DNA of 64,000 nt from Leifsonia sp. PS1209 (GCF_012317045.1 NZ_CP051154.1:248001-312000), one strand, 5' to 3'; counted from the first letter of the stretch, positions 42,386 through 51,932 are shown. Notes: generated by a model not told the origin, from the letters alone. Translations and numbers: made by a program.

Positions 42386-43891
42386 TCACCTTTCTACCGC
42401 AAGACCCATGCTAGAGCCGACGGGCTCGGCGGAGCGGCTGGGCGTGGCGGCCGTGCTCCGTGCCTCCGCGATCAGCCGGGCGAACGCGTGGCCGGACTCC
42501 TTCACGGTACGCTCCTGCGTCTCGTAGTCCACCCGCACGATCCCGAAGCGCTTCTCGTATCCCCAGGCCCACTCGAAGTTGTCGAGGAACGACCACACGA
42601 AGTAGCCGCGCACGTCGGCACCCTCCGCGATGGCGGAGCGGACGGCATCCACGTGGGCGAGGATGTACGCCTCGCGTTCCGTGTCGTGGATGCGTCCGTC
42701 GTCAGCGACCGTGTCGTCGTACGCCGCGCCGTTCTCGGTGATGTACAGCGGGGGCAGCGTCGGGTACTCCTGGCCGAGCCGGACGAGCAGGGTGCGCAGC
42801 CCGTCCGGGTTGACCTCCCAGCCCATCGCCGTCTGCGGCAGGTGCCGCGACGGGAACGTCACGTACTCGCTGCCGACGAACGGCGACGACTTCGGCCGGT
42901 CCGTCGGCGTGAGGCCGGGGACCGCATCCGCCGGCAGTGGATGCCCGGAGACGTTGTCGTCGTGGTAGTGGTTCACGCCGAGGAAGTCGATCGGCTGCGC
43001 GATGGTGGCGAGGTCGCCGTCGTGCACCAGCTCCTCGAAACGGTGCTCGCGGAGGTCGTCGAGCACGTCGTCCGGGTAGCTGCCGAGGAGCAGCGGCTCG
43101 AGGAACATCCTGTTCCACAGGCCGTCGATGCGGCGCGCCGCCTCGCGGTCTGCCGGGTCGGACGGGTCGTTGGGCACGGCGTTGGTGAGGTTGAGCGTGA
43201 TGCCGACGCGCAGCGCAGCGGCGGAAGCGGCGGAGGACGCTGTGCCCGCGCCCGCCGCATCCCGCAGCGTCTGCACCGCGAGTCCGTGCGCGAGGTGCTG
43301 GTGATGCAGCGCCGCCAGCGCTGCGCGCGGCTCCCGACGACCGGGAGCGTGCTCACCGGCCGCGTACGCGATCAGCGACGAGCACAGCGGCTCGTTGAAG
43401 GTGGTCCAGTGGCTCACCCGGTCGCCGAGAGCGTCGTAGACCGCGGCAGCATAGTCACGGAAACGGTACGCCGTGTCGCGGTTCGCCCAGCCGCCGGCGT
43501 CTTCGAGCGTCTGCGGCAGATCCCAGTGGTAGAGCGTGAGCCACGGCAGGATGTCCGCATCCAGCAGCTCGTCGACCAGGCGGCTGTAGAAGTCCAGTCC
43601 TGCGCGGTTCACGAAGCGGTCGCCCGGCTTCACACGCGCCCACGAGATCGAGAACCGGTACGACTGCAGGCCGAGCTGCTTCATCAGCGCGACGTCCGCC
43701 GGCATCCGGTGGTAGTGGTCGACGGCGACCTCGGGGGTGTCCCCGCCGGCGACGGCATCCGGGATGCGCGCGAAGTGGTCCCAGATGGAGTCCTCTTTGC
43801 CGTCCTCGTGCGCTGCGCCCTCGATCTGGGCAGCGGCGGTCGCCGACCCCCACAGAAAACCAGCAGGCCAGTCGGTGGTCTGGAAGGTCAT
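42386..43891 (-). CDS. Beta-glucosidase, GH1
   Basis: This 501-residue retaining beta-glycosidase hydrolyses cellobiose or related beta-glucosides in the cytoplasm (no signal peptide). The acid/base is in TTFNEPLCSS and the nucleophile in YITENGAAYDD; FLWGSATAAAQIEGA at the N-terminus and FVWSFLDNFEWAWGYEKRFGIV near the end are GH1 hallmarks. It starts two bases after the upstream permease stop. With the ABC importer it forms a cellodextrin uptake-and-cleavage unit. Confidence 0.94.
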   Translation of the reverse strand: MTFQTTDWPAGFLWGSATAAAQIEGAAHEDGKEDSIWDHFARIPDAVAGGDTPEVAVDHYHRMPADVALMKQLGLQSYRFSISWARVKPGDRFVNRAGLDFYSRLVDELLDADILPWLTLYHWDLPQTLEDAGGWANRDTAYRFRDYAAAVYDALGDRVSHWTTFNEPLCSSLIAYAAGEHAPGRREPRAALAALHHQHLAHGLAVQTLRDAAGAGTASSAASAAALRVGITLNLTNAVPNDPSDPADREAARRIDGLWNRMFLEPLLLGSYPDDVLDDLREHRFEELVHDGDLATIAQPIDFLGVNHYHDDNVSGHPLPADAVPGLTPTDRPKSSPFVGSEYVTFPSRHLPQTAMGWEVNPDGLRTLLVRLGQEYPTLPPLYITENGAAYDDTVADDGRIHDTEREAYILAHVDAVRSAIAEGADVRGYFVWSFLDNFEWAWGYEKRFGIVRVDYETQERTVKESGHAFARLIAEARSTAATPSRSAEPVGSSMGLAVER

Positions 43892-43893
43892 TC

Positions 43894-44820
43894 TTAGCCT
43901 TTCACCGCGCCGGCCATGATGCCGGAGACCAGCTGCTTGCCGGCGAGCACGAAGAGGATGAGCAGGGGGATGGTGGCCATGACGGCACCGGCGAGCACGA
44001 TCGAGTAGTCGACGTACTTGGCCGACTGCAGCTGGCTCAGCGCGACCTGCAGGGTCGGGTTCTGCGGCACGACGAGCAGCGGCCACAGGTAGTCCGTCCA
44101 CGCGGTCATGAAGGTGAACAGGCCGAGGATCGCCATCGCGGGACGCGCGGCGGGGACGCCGACGTGCCAGAACGTGCGGATCATGTTGGCGCCGTCGACG
44201 CGCGCGGCCTCGATCAGCTCTTCCGGGATCACGTCCACCAGATACTGCCGCATGAAGAACACGCCGAACGCGGTCACCAGGGTCGGGATGATGACCGCGC
44301 CCAGGGTGCCCGTCCAGCCGAACTGCTTCATCACCATGAACAGCGGGATGATGCCCAGCTGGGTCGGCACGGCGAGGGTCGCGATGACGAACACCATCAG
44401 CCCCTCACGGCCGCGGAACTTCAGCTTCGCGAACGCGTAGCCGGCGAGCGTCGAGAACCCGACCACTGAGATGGTGATGATGCTCGCGACGATGAGCGAG
44501 TTGCCGAGAGCGAGCCAGAACGGCACGGTGTCGAGCACCTGCGCCACGTTCGTCCAGAACTGTCCGCCGGGAAGCAGGGGAGGGTATGTGGAGGTGAGCA
44601 CGCTGCTCGGGCTCGACCCGGCGACGACGGACCACCACAGCGGGTAGACGCCGCCGATGAACACGACGATCAGCAGCCCGTAGGTGAGGAAACCGGGGCG
44701 GCGGTCGATGCCGAGCGCGCGGCGCTTCGGCGCCCGGCCCTTCTGCGAGCCGGCCTTCGGCGCTGCCGCCCGGGGCGAGCGCTGCTCTGCCTGGCCGTTG
44801 CGGTCGACGGTGGCGGTCAT
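43894..44820 (-). CDS. Sugar ABC transporter permease (MalG type, cebG-like)
   Basis: This 308-residue permease has a basic N-terminal tail, about six TM helices and the EAA motif EELIEAARVDGANMIRTFW, and ends KQLVSGIMAGAVKG. Its start overlaps the upstream permease stop by 4 bp. It forms the second membrane half of the putative cellobiose importer. The ATPase is not encoded nearby. Confidence 0.9.
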   Translation of the reverse strand: MTATVDRNGQAEQRSPRAAAPKAGSQKGRAPKRRALGIDRRPGFLTYGLLIVVFIGGVYPLWWSVVAGSSPSSVLTSTYPPLLPGGQFWTNVAQVLDTVPFWLALGNSLIVASIITISVVGFSTLAGYAFAKLKFRGREGLMVFVIATLAVPTQLGIIPLFMVMKQFGWTGTLGAVIIPTLVTAFGVFFMRQYLVDVIPEELIEAARVDGANMIRTFWHVGVPAARPAMAILGLFTFMTAWTDYLWPLLVVPQNPTLQVALSQLQSAKYVDYSIVLAGAVMATIPLLILFVLAGKQLVSGIMAGAVKG

Positions 44821-45983
44821 GATCTCTTCTCCTCGCTTGCGGCGACCAGGGCGAGGTCGCCCTCGGTGGCCGTGTCGTCACTGTTCCCACTGCCCGCGTC
44901 ACCCGCCCCCGCCGTGGCGCGCGAAGCCGCCAGCCGACGTGCGGTGCGTTTGGCGCCCATCCGGGCCTCTGTGGATGCGATGCGCCGGGAGATGAGGAAG
45001 TTCAGCACCCCGAACGCGACGATGATGATGAACAGCAGCCAGGCGATGGCCGATGCCTTGCCGAAGTTCTGGCGGTTGAACGCCATGTCCCACAGGTAGA
45101 GCACGGTGGTCTGGTACTGCCGCTGCGGTCCGCCCGGCACGGCGCTGGACGGGTTGAACAGCTTGGGTTCCGTGAAGATCTGCAGGCCGCCGATGGTGGC
45201 CGTGACGATGACGAAGATCATCGTGGGCCGGATGCTCGGCAGCGTGATCGAGAAGAAGCGGCGGAACGCGCCTGCGCCGTCGAGGGCGGCCGACTCGTGG
45301 ATGTCGCGCGGCACGGCCTGCATCGCGGCGAGCAGGATCAGCGCGTTGTAGCCGGTCCAGCGCCAGTTGACCATGGATGCGATGGCGACATGCGCGGGGA
45401 ACGTCTCCGTCTTCCAGTTGATCGGGGAGAGGTGGACGGACTGCAGCAGGTTGTTGATCAGGCCGTACTTCTCGTCGAAGGCGCTGGAGAAGATGAGGGT
45501 GACAGCGACGGGCGTGACGACGTAGGGGATGAGGACGCTCATCCGCCAGAACGTCTTGGCCCGGATGTTCTGGTCCAGGATCGCGGCGATCAGCACGGCG
45601 CCGATCAGCTGCGGGATCGCGGACAGCAGGAAGATGCTGAGGGTGTTGAACAGCGAGTTCCAGAAGAACGGGTCGCTCAGCTCGGCGACGTAGTTGCCGA
45701 GGCCGACCCACTCGCCGGGGCCGGTGAGGAGGTTCCACTTGTTCAGCGACACGACGAACGTGTAGACGAGCGGGAACAGTCCGACCAGGCCGAACAGCAC
45801 GAAGAACGGTGCGATGTAGAAGTAGGGGGACGCCTTGACGTCGAAGCGGCTCAGCTTCTGACGCGGGGTCAGGGCGCGGCGCGCATCCCGATCCTGCTTG
45901 CGGCGGTCGCTGCGGTCTGTGCGGTCGGCGGCGCCTGTGCCATCGGCGTCGGCCGCGGTGGGCGGTGTTGTCACGGAGGTCAT
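44817..45983 (-). CDS. Sugar ABC transporter permease (MalF type, cebF-like)
   Basis: This 388-residue permease is longer than usual: a 45-residue Asp/Arg-rich cytoplasmic head (including RSDRRKQDRDARR) and a 60-residue Ala/Arg-rich tail flank the six-TM core. The core has FYIAPFFVLFGLVGLFPLVYT and the EAA loop IHESAALDGAGAFRRFF. It is the first of two coupled permeases and is separated from the binding-protein gene by a strong hairpin. Confidence 0.9.
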   Translation of the reverse strand: MTSVTTPPTAADADGTGAADRTDRSDRRKQDRDARRALTPRQKLSRFDVKASPYFYIAPFFVLFGLVGLFPLVYTFVVSLNKWNLLTGPGEWVGLGNYVAELSDPFFWNSLFNTLSIFLLSAIPQLIGAVLIAAILDQNIRAKTFWRMSVLIPYVVTPVAVTLIFSSAFDEKYGLINNLLQSVHLSPINWKTETFPAHVAIASMVNWRWTGYNALILLAAMQAVPRDIHESAALDGAGAFRRFFSITLPSIRPTMIFVIVTATIGGLQIFTEPKLFNPSSAVPGGPQRQYQTTVLYLWDMAFNRQNFGKASAIAWLLFIIIVAFGVLNFLISRRIASTEARMGAKRTARRLAASRATAGAGDAGSGNSDDTATEGDLALVAASEEKRS

Positions 45984-46004
45984 GCGCTGGTTCTCCCCAG
46001 GGTG

Positions 46005-46036
46005 CGGGCCCCCGCCGCCTGCGCGGCGGGGGCCCG
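46005..46036 (-). terminator. 14-bp intra-operon hairpin between binding-protein and permease genes
   Basis: CGGGCCCCCGCCGC (46005-46018) pairs perfectly with GCGGCGGGGGCCCG (46023-46036) around a CTGC loop, in the 67-bp gap between the binding-protein stop and the permease start. It should stabilise the upstream message or attenuate read-through. Confidence 0.7.
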
Positions 46037-46050
46037 GTCGGTGCTGGATG

Positions 46051-47376
46051 TTACTTGTTGACGACCAGCTGGTTGAGCAGCTTCATCGCGTTGGCCCAGG
46101 CCTGGTCGCCGTTCGCCTTGCCGGAGTCGAGCTCCTGCACGGACGGGCCGAAGACCTGGGACTGGATGACCGAGTCGTCCGGTCCCTTGTACTGGGCGAC
46201 GACGCCCTTCGCACGCTCGGCGAGGATCTGACCGATCGGAGCGTTGTTGAAGAACTTCGTCAGGTCGCTCTCGCCGGTCACGCCGGAGTCGGACTGCGCG
46301 GCGGTCACGGACGGGAAGGTGCCCGCGGCCTGGAAGGTGGCGACCTGCGACTTGGCGGTGGTCAGCCAGGCGGCAAGGTCAGCGGCCTCCTTCGGGTGCT
46401 TCGACTGCTTCGGGACGGTCAGGAACGATCCACCCCAGTTGGCTGCGCCGCCGGGGAAGACGTTGGCGAAGTCCCACCCGGTCGCTGCGTCTCCGCCGCC
46501 GGCCTTGACCTGGCCCTGCACGACGCCGAGCATCCAGCCCGGGCAGACGAACGTGGCGAACGAGCCGTCGGTGAACGCCTTGCCCTTGCCCCAGTCCCAC
46601 TGGGTCTGGTTGGAGGAGAGGCCGGCAGCCGCTCCACCGGCGAGCTGGCTCCACAGGCCCTTGAGCGTGGAGTTGTCCTCGATGTTGAGCTTGCCGTCCT
46701 TGGTGTAGTAGCCCTCCGGCTGCTGATTCACCATGGCGTTCCAGAGGAAGCCGGACTGGTCGTAGAACGGCTTGCCGCTGGCGGCCTTGTACTGCTGGCC
46801 GACCTTGAAGTAGTCCTCCCAGGTGGCGTTGTCCCCGCCGAACAGCTTGGCGACGGAGTCGCGGTCGCTCGGCAGACCGGCGGCGGCGAAGAGCTTGCTG
46901 TTGTAGCAGAGACCCTCCGGCCCGATGTCGGTGCCGTAGCCGATGATGCGGCCGTCCTTGTCGGTGGCCTGCTTGAGCTTCCAGTCGACCCAGCGGTCCT
47001 TGATCTTGTCGGCTCCGTAGTCCTTCAGGTCGTTGAAGTCCGTGGAGACCTGCATGACCTTGCTGAGCCAGCCTTCTTCGACGGCCTGGACGTCGGGGAG
47101 GCCGCTTCCGGCCGCTTCCTTGGTCTGCCAGTCGGTCAGGGCGTTGTCACCGGTGTCGATGTTCGTCGCCTTGATCTTGATGTTCGGGTGCTCCTTCTCG
47201 TACTGCGAGTAGAGCTTGTCGAATCCCATCGTGCCGAACGTGGTGACGGTCAACGTGATCGGGTTCGAGCTGCTGCCGCTGTCTCCACCGCTGGATGAAC
47301 ATCCTGCGGCGAGGAGGGCGAAGGATGCGGCGCCTGCAACGGCGGCGACAACCTTGGTGCGTCGTGAGAACTTCAC
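46051..47376 (-). CDS. Sugar ABC transporter substrate-binding lipoprotein (cebE-like)
   Basis: This 441-residue family-1 solute-binding lipoprotein has a signal peptide with lipobox AAGC (Cys26) and a Ser/Gly linker, then TVTTFGTMGFDKLYSQYEKEHP and later ETQWDWGKGKAFTDGSF-like segments. It should bind cellobiose or cellodextrins. The GTG start (VKFSRRTK) has AGGGAG six bases upstream. First gene of the operon, behind the CebR-like operators. Confidence 0.9.
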   Translation of the reverse strand: MKFSRRTKVVAAVAGAASFALLAAGCSSSGGDSGSSSNPITLTVTTFGTMGFDKLYSQYEKEHPNIKIKATNIDTGDNALTDWQTKEAAGSGLPDVQAVEEGWLSKVMQVSTDFNDLKDYGADKIKDRWVDWKLKQATDKDGRIIGYGTDIGPEGLCYNSKLFAAAGLPSDRDSVAKLFGGDNATWEDYFKVGQQYKAASGKPFYDQSGFLWNAMVNQQPEGYYTKDGKLNIEDNSTLKGLWSQLAGGAAAGLSSNQTQWDWGKGKAFTDGSFATFVCPGWMLGVVQGQVKAGGGDAATGWDFANVFPGGAANWGGSFLTVPKQSKHPKEAADLAAWLTTAKSQVATFQAAGTFPSVTAAQSDSGVTGESDLTKFFNNAPIGQILAERAKGVVAQYKGPDDSVIQSQVFGPSVQELDSGKANGDQAWANAMKLLNQLVVNK

Positions 47377-47414
47377 GGTCACTCCCTTGTGTGCGTGGTC
47401 TGGTGGTGGGGCGC

Positions 47415-47452
47415 TGAGAGCGCTCTCAACCACTGGTGTGAGAGCGCTCTCA
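47415..47452 (-). promoter_or_regulatory. Two perfect CebR-like operators
   Basis: TGAGAGCGCTCTCA occurs exactly twice, at 47415-47428 and 47439-47452, centres 24 bp apart. A degraded third copy, TGGTCGCGCTCTCA, lies at 47505-47518 above the -35. The sites lie just downstream of the predicted promoter and resemble the Streptomyces CebR box. Confidence 0.85.
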
Positions 47453-47465
47453 CGCGTTGCCACAG

Positions 47466-47495
47466 AGAATATGCAGGCATTGCGGGCGGTGTCAA
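47466..47495 (-). promoter_or_regulatory. Promoter of the cellobiose-type operon
   Basis: On the minus strand, TTGACA (47495-47490) and TATTCT (47471-47466) are 18 bp apart, close to the vegetative consensus. The perfect operators begin about 14 bp downstream of the -10. The remaining 383-bp gap between 47376 and 47760 holds only these sites and the hairpin at 47711-47752. Confidence 0.75.
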
Positions 47496-47710
47496 GCGCG
47501 AGCGTGGTCGCGCTCTCATCCGCACCAATCCGCGGATGTGTCATTCTGCCGCTCGCGCCGTGGGTGATTCTGCGTCTTGCCCAACAATTCCGGGGGTTCG
47601 GGACGCACGGACGGCCGTCGTGAGGCTGTCATGGCGACTCTGCGCGGTCGTCGCGTCGTGACCGAATCGTTACCGTCGCGGGGCGCGGTTCGGGGCTCGC
47701 GCACCCACAA

Positions 47711-47752
47711 CGCACAGCGGCCGCCGCCCGCGAGGGCGACGGCCGCTGTGCG
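47711..47752. terminator. 13-bp hairpin downstream of the DHA2 exporter gene
   Basis: CGCACAGCGGCCG (47711-47723) and CGGCCGCTGTGCG (47740-47752) pair perfectly, with extra GCCC/GGGC pairing in the loop. It starts eight bases beyond the exporter stop on the minus strand; no U-tract. Confidence 0.75.
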
Positions 47753-47759
47753 CTGGAAC

Positions 47760-49808
47760 CTACTCCGCTGCCGGCTTCGGGCGCTGCGCGCGCAGGGAGG
47801 CCGTGTCGGCTCCCGGCTCGATCAGTGCGCCGAAGTCGTCGGCAGCTCGGTGGGCGAGGATGCCCGTGTCGTACTCCTCGTCGCTCTCCGCAGCCACGGT
47901 GCCGGCGAGCACGCGCTCGCGGTCGGCAGCCGCATCCGCTGCGTCGGCCGCGTCGTCCGCGGCCTCCTGGAGGGCCGACTTGGCCCGCAGCGGCGGCGTC
48001 TTGAAGAACCAGGTGAGCACGAACGCGATCAGGACCACGATCAGCGCCACCCAGTAGACCTCGATGGCCGACTGGTTGAAGCCGACGAGGAACGGCTTGG
48101 AGAGCCGCTTGTCGGCGCCGTTCAGGAACGACGTGTCGTCGAGGCTGGCGCCACCGGCGGAGTCGGACTTCTTCAGCTGGGTCTGCAGCGTGGGCACCGC
48201 CTTCTCGACCACCTGCGAACGCTGGTCGGCGTTCGAGAAGTCGATCGGGGCAGCGGGCACCTTCGTGGCCGCGATGTCGGCGGGGACGCCCTGGGCGACC
48301 AGCTGTGCGACGGCCGCGTCGTGCGCGCCCTTCTGCGCGTTCGCCTCGAGCGGGGTCACGATCTTGTTGTAGATCGTGTCCATGATCTGCTTGTTCTCCG
48401 GCGCGCTCGCCACGGACGGCGTGAGTGCCGCATCCAGAGCATTGGTCAGCGTCGGCTTGTCGCTCAGCGAGGTCTGGATGTTGCCGGGCATCACCGTGAA
48501 CAGCAGCGACAGCAGCACGGCCGTGCCCAGCGTTCCACCGATCTGGCGGAAGAACGTGGATGCGCTGGTCGCCACACCCATGTCCTTGAGCCCCACCGAG
48601 TTCTGGCTGGCGATGGTGAGCGTCTGCATGAGCTGCCCGAGGCCCAGGCCGATGAGCAGCATGGCGCCGGCGATGAACCAGTACGAGCTGTCGAACTTGA
48701 GGAACGTCAGGTAGAAGAACCCGCCGGACAGCAGCGCCGTGCCGATGATCGGGAACTGCCGGTAGTGGCCGGTGCGCGAGATGATCTGGCCGGAGGCGAT
48801 CGAGGAGATCATCAGGCCGAGGATCATCGGGAGCATCTGCAGGCCGGACTCCGTCGGCGTCGCGCCGAGCACGAGCTGCAGGTAGAGCGGCAGGGTCAGC
48901 ATGGCGCCGAACATCCCGAAGCCGACGAACACACCGATGATGGTGGCCATCGAGAAGGTGGAGGAACGGAACAGCTTGAGCGGGATGAGCGCGTCGTCCT
49001 TCATCGCCATCTCGACGAGGATGAAGGCCACGATGCCGATGGCGCCGACCACGTAGCAGGCGATCGCCCCGGCGCTGTCCCAGCCCCAGTCGCGTCCCTC
49101 TTCCGCCACGAGCAGCAGCGGCACCAGGGCGACGACGACCGCCGTCGCACCCCACCAGTCGATGCGGGCGGAACCGCGTTCTCGCTTCGGCAGGTGCAGG
49201 AACCGCATCACGATGAAGAGTGCGATGACACCGATCGGCACGTTGATGAGGAACACCCAGCGCCATCCGGCGATCCACAGGATCTCGTTGGCGCCGGCGA
49301 ACAGGCCGCCGACGAGCGGGCCGATGAGGCTCGAGATGCCGAAGACGGCGAGGAAGTATCCCTGGTACTTGGCGCGCTCGCGCGGGGCGAGCATGTCGCC
49401 CATGATGGCGAGCGGCATGGACATCAGGCCACCGGCGCCGAGGCCCTGGATGGCGCGGAACACCGCGAGCTCGATCATCGAGGTCGAGAACGTGGCGGCG
49501 ATCGAGCCGACCACGAAGATGACGATCGCGAGGATGAACAGCGGGCGGCGGCCGAAGATGTCGGACAGCTTGCCGTAGATCGGCGTGGAGATCGTGGAGA
49601 CGATGAGGTAGGCGGTGGTGACCCACGCCTGCTGGCTCAGACCGTGCAGATCGTCGCCGATGGTGCGGATGGCGGTACCGACGACCGTCTGGTCGAGGGC
49701 GGACAGGAACATACCGGCCATGAGGCCGAAAATGACGAACAGGATCTGACGGTGCGTCATGATCGCGTTCCTCGGTGCGGCGGGCGCCGCGGATGCTTGG
49801 CTTGACAT
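47760..49808 (-). CDS. MFS drug exporter, DHA2 (EmrB/QacA) family
   Basis: This 682-residue exporter has 14 TM segments of DHA2 type, with the motifs LDQTVVGTAIRTIGDDLHG, WVTTAYLIVSTISTPIYGKLSDIFGRRP and a GLGAGGLMSMPLAIM helix. A long extracytoplasmic loop, about 150 residues (roughly 455-590), lies before the last helix, and an acidic Ala-rich tail follows it; this large loop is characteristic of the actinobacterial subgroup. The substrate is unknown. No dedicated regulator is adjacent. Confidence 0.92.
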   Translation of the reverse strand: MSSQASAAPAAPRNAIMTHRQILFVIFGLMAGMFLSALDQTVVGTAIRTIGDDLHGLSQQAWVTTAYLIVSTISTPIYGKLSDIFGRRPLFILAIVIFVVGSIAATFSTSMIELAVFRAIQGLGAGGLMSMPLAIMGDMLAPRERAKYQGYFLAVFGISSLIGPLVGGLFAGANEILWIAGWRWVFLINVPIGVIALFIVMRFLHLPKRERGSARIDWWGATAVVVALVPLLLVAEEGRDWGWDSAGAIACYVVGAIGIVAFILVEMAMKDDALIPLKLFRSSTFSMATIIGVFVGFGMFGAMLTLPLYLQLVLGATPTESGLQMLPMILGLMISSIASGQIISRTGHYRQFPIIGTALLSGGFFYLTFLKFDSSYWFIAGAMLLIGLGLGQLMQTLTIASQNSVGLKDMGVATSASTFFRQIGGTLGTAVLLSLLFTVMPGNIQTSLSDKPTLTNALDAALTPSVASAPENKQIMDTIYNKIVTPLEANAQKGAHDAAVAQLVAQGVPADIAATKVPAAPIDFSNADQRSQVVEKAVPTLQTQLKKSDSAGGASLDDTSFLNGADKRLSKPFLVGFNQSAIEVYWVALIVVLIAFVLTWFFKTPPLRAKSALQEAADDAADAADAAADRERVLAGTVAAESDEEYDTGILAHRAADDFGALIEPGADTASLRAQRPKPAAE

Positions 49809-49949
49809 GAATCTCCGAGTCGAGAGTCTGATGGGGACGCCCGAGCCACGGGAGTCACACCGGTGTGGGGCACAAAAAAATTTGCGGAGAGTGCAAAGTT
49901 ACACCCGGTGCGACTGTTTCAGCAACGTGAAGTAGTTGTCATATGTAAA

Positions 49950-49968
49950 CGTTCGCCACAAGCGAACG
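49950..49968. repeat. CGTTCGC-N5-GCGAACG inverted repeat upstream of the amidase gene
   Basis: A perfect 7-bp stem with a CACAA loop lies about 150 bp upstream of the amidase start, in a 310-bp gap without a gene. The same region has an AT-richer stretch (AGTAGTTGTCATATGTAAAC, 49931-49950). It could be an operator or RNA hairpin; nothing else recognisable was seen in the gap. Confidence 0.4.
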
Positions 49969-50118
49969 CGCATCCCGGATTCCGCGCATTCATGCGGATG
50001 TATGGATCGAATCCACGCGAACCACACCCCCCGCACAGGTGTCACCGAAAAAGCAGGCGTACCGTGAAAGGAGACCCGAATCCGACGCCCCCCATTCGAC
50101 ATTCGATCTGAAGGTCCC

Positions 50119-51021
50119 ATGTTCCGCCAATCCCGTACGACCTCTTCGCGCCGCCTCATCGTGGCAGCAGGCTTCGCCGCAGCCACCGCGCTCATCCTCA
50201 CCGGATGCGCGGGCGAACCGTCGCCCATCACCAAGGCCGTGGCCGGCGCATCCCCGTCGTCGGAGAGCACGAGCATCTCCACGATCCGCCCGGCAGCAGG
50301 CAGCGTCTCCGGTGCAGGGACGGTCACCATCTCCGGCAACAACCTCGACGACGTGAAGAGCGTGCAGATCGGCGGCCAGCAGGCCACGGTCACGCACACC
50401 AGCGACAGCAAGGTCGTCGCCGTCGTCCCTCCCGCCGCCAACTACCAGGCCGGCGCCGTGGATGTGGCGCTCACTGGCAAGAACGGCAAGGCCATCGCGA
50501 GCAGCGACAAGGCGTACGACTACAAGGTCGCGACGCCGGTGGACAAGCAGCTCGCATACGCGATGACCTACTGGAAGAACTACAACACCGCGGAGTGGGG
50601 CGACCTCAACCCGGTGGGCGGCGACTGCGCCAACTTCGTCAGCCAGTCCCTCATCGCCCGCGGCTGGCAGATGAACGCCGACTGGTACAACAAGGACGCC
50701 GCGGCCGACTGGAGCCCCGCCTGGGGCTACGTGCCGTCGATGGATGCGTACTTCCAGGCGAACGCCGCGGCTCTCGGCCTCACGGAGTACCCGCTCGACC
50801 AGCGCGACAACATCAAGGTCGGCGACATCGTGATGTTCGACTGGAACGACAACGACTCCCTCGACCACGTGCAGATTGTCTCCTCCGTGCAGAAGGTCGA
50901 CGGCAAGGTCGTCATCAAGATGGTCGGCCACAACGAGGACACCGACTACCGCGACCTCGACACGACGATCACCGTCGACCACCCCGGCGCCATCGGCCAC
51001 TTCTGGAGCCTCTCCAAGTAG
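50119..51021 (+). CDS. Lipoprotein with IPT/TIG and putative amidase domain
   Basis: This 300-residue lipoprotein has a signal peptide with lipobox LTGC (Cys30), an IPT/TIG-like Ig domain at about 50-130 (STIRPAAGSVSGAGTVTISGNN), and a C-terminal papain-like amidase domain with the Cys in GGDCANFVSQSL and the His in LDHVQIVSSV, typical of Amidase_6 (PF12671-type). It should cut peptidoglycan peptides or act on the envelope surface. It is followed 69 bp later by a VanY-like gene, so the pair is probably involved in wall turnover. Confidence 0.85.
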   Translation: MFRQSRTTSSRRLIVAAGFAAATALILTGCAGEPSPITKAVAGASPSSESTSISTIRPAAGSVSGAGTVTISGNNLDDVKSVQIGGQQATVTHTSDSKVVAVVPPAANYQAGAVDVALTGKNGKAIASSDKAYDYKVATPVDKQLAYAMTYWKNYNTAEWGDLNPVGGDCANFVSQSLIARGWQMNADWYNKDAAADWSPAWGYVPSMDAYFQANAAALGLTEYPLDQRDNIKVGDIVMFDWNDNDSLDHVQIVSSVQKVDGKVVIKMVGHNEDTDYRDLDTTITVDHPGAIGHFWSLSK

Positions 51022-51089
51022 CCTGCATGCCCGCCGCGACGCGGCTGGGAGTACCGCTCCGCTGCACCGCGCCGAGATATGCTCATCGC

Positions 51090-51932
51090 GTGAACATGGG
51101 GGAGCTTCGACCGCGTCGTGCCCGCGCGACGGCGGCCGCGCTTCTCGGCGGCGCGCTGATCGTCGTCGCGGCACTCAGTGGATGCGCGACGGGCGGGGCG
51201 ACGGCGGCCGACCATCCACGGCGCTCCGGCACACCGCACTCGAAGCCGTCGCGCCCGACGGAGGACCCGTCTGCGTCGTCGCGCCCGACGCCGACGGTCA
51301 CGCCCACGCCGACAGCAGTCGGCTTCGACAAGGCGGCGCAGTCGGTCGACGATCCGGCAAGCACCTGGGTCGTGGCGAACAAGCAACGGGGGCTGAAGCC
51401 GCCGGAGTACGTCCCGGGCGACCTGGTCTACCCGGACGTGACGTACGTGAACCGCCAGCCGATGCGGCAGGAGGTGGCGACGGCGCTGGTCGCGATGTTC
51501 GCCGCAGGCAAGGCGGAGGCCGGCCTCGAGTTCTCGGTGCAGAGCGCATACCGGTCGTACGAGTCGCAGGTGCGGGTCTACAACGACGACGTGGCACGCA
51601 ACGGCCAGGCGTACGCGGACACCGACACGGCCAGGCCGGGGCACAGCGAGCACCAGACCGGGCTCGCCGTCGACATCAGCGCCGTCCAGGCGAAATGCTC
51701 CCTCGCCGCCTGTTTCGCGCAGACGCCGCAGGGGGAGTGGCTCGCGGCGAACGCCTGGCGGTTCGGCTTCCTGCTGCGGTATCCGGCCGACAAGGTGCCG
51801 GTCACCGGGTTCACGTTCGAGCCGTGGCACTTCCGCTACATCGGTGCGCCGCTGGCGGCCCAGCTGCACGCGACCGGCGTGACGACGCTGGAGGAGTTCT
51901 TCGGAGTGCCGGGCGGTACGACGTACCAGTGA
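51090..51932 (+). CDS. VanY/M15 D-alanyl-D-alanine carboxypeptidase lipoprotein
   Basis: This 280-residue protein has a signal peptide with lipobox LSGC (Cys32), a Ser/Pro/Thr linker and an M15B domain: QSAYRSYESQVRVYN, the zinc-binding GHSEHQTGLAVDI and the final EPWHFRYIG His. It should trim terminal D-Ala from peptidoglycan. The start is uncertain between the GTG at 51090 and the ATG at 51096. Confidence 0.9.
   Translation: MNMGELRPRRARATAAALLGGALIVVAALSGCATGGATAADHPRRSGTPHSKPSRPTEDPSASSRPTPTVTPTPTAVGFDKAAQSVDDPASTWVVANKQRGLKPPEYVPGDLVYPDVTYVNRQPMRQEVATALVAMFAAGKAEAGLEFSVQSAYRSYESQVRVYNDDVARNGQAYADTDTARPGHSEHQTGLAVDISAVQAKCSLAACFAQTPQGEWLAANAWRFGFLLRYPADKVPVTGFTFEPWHFRYIGAPLAAQLHATGVTTLEEFFGVPGGTTYQ

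Noticed and set aside
47415..47452. CRISPR-like repeat
   Set aside because: Only two palindromic copies 24 bp apart; they fit a repressor operator, not a repeat-spacer array.
49863..50111. An 82-codon frame in the gap before the amidase gene
   Set aside because: Its composition (many His, Arg, Pro) and lack of a ribosome-binding site suggest non-coding DNA.
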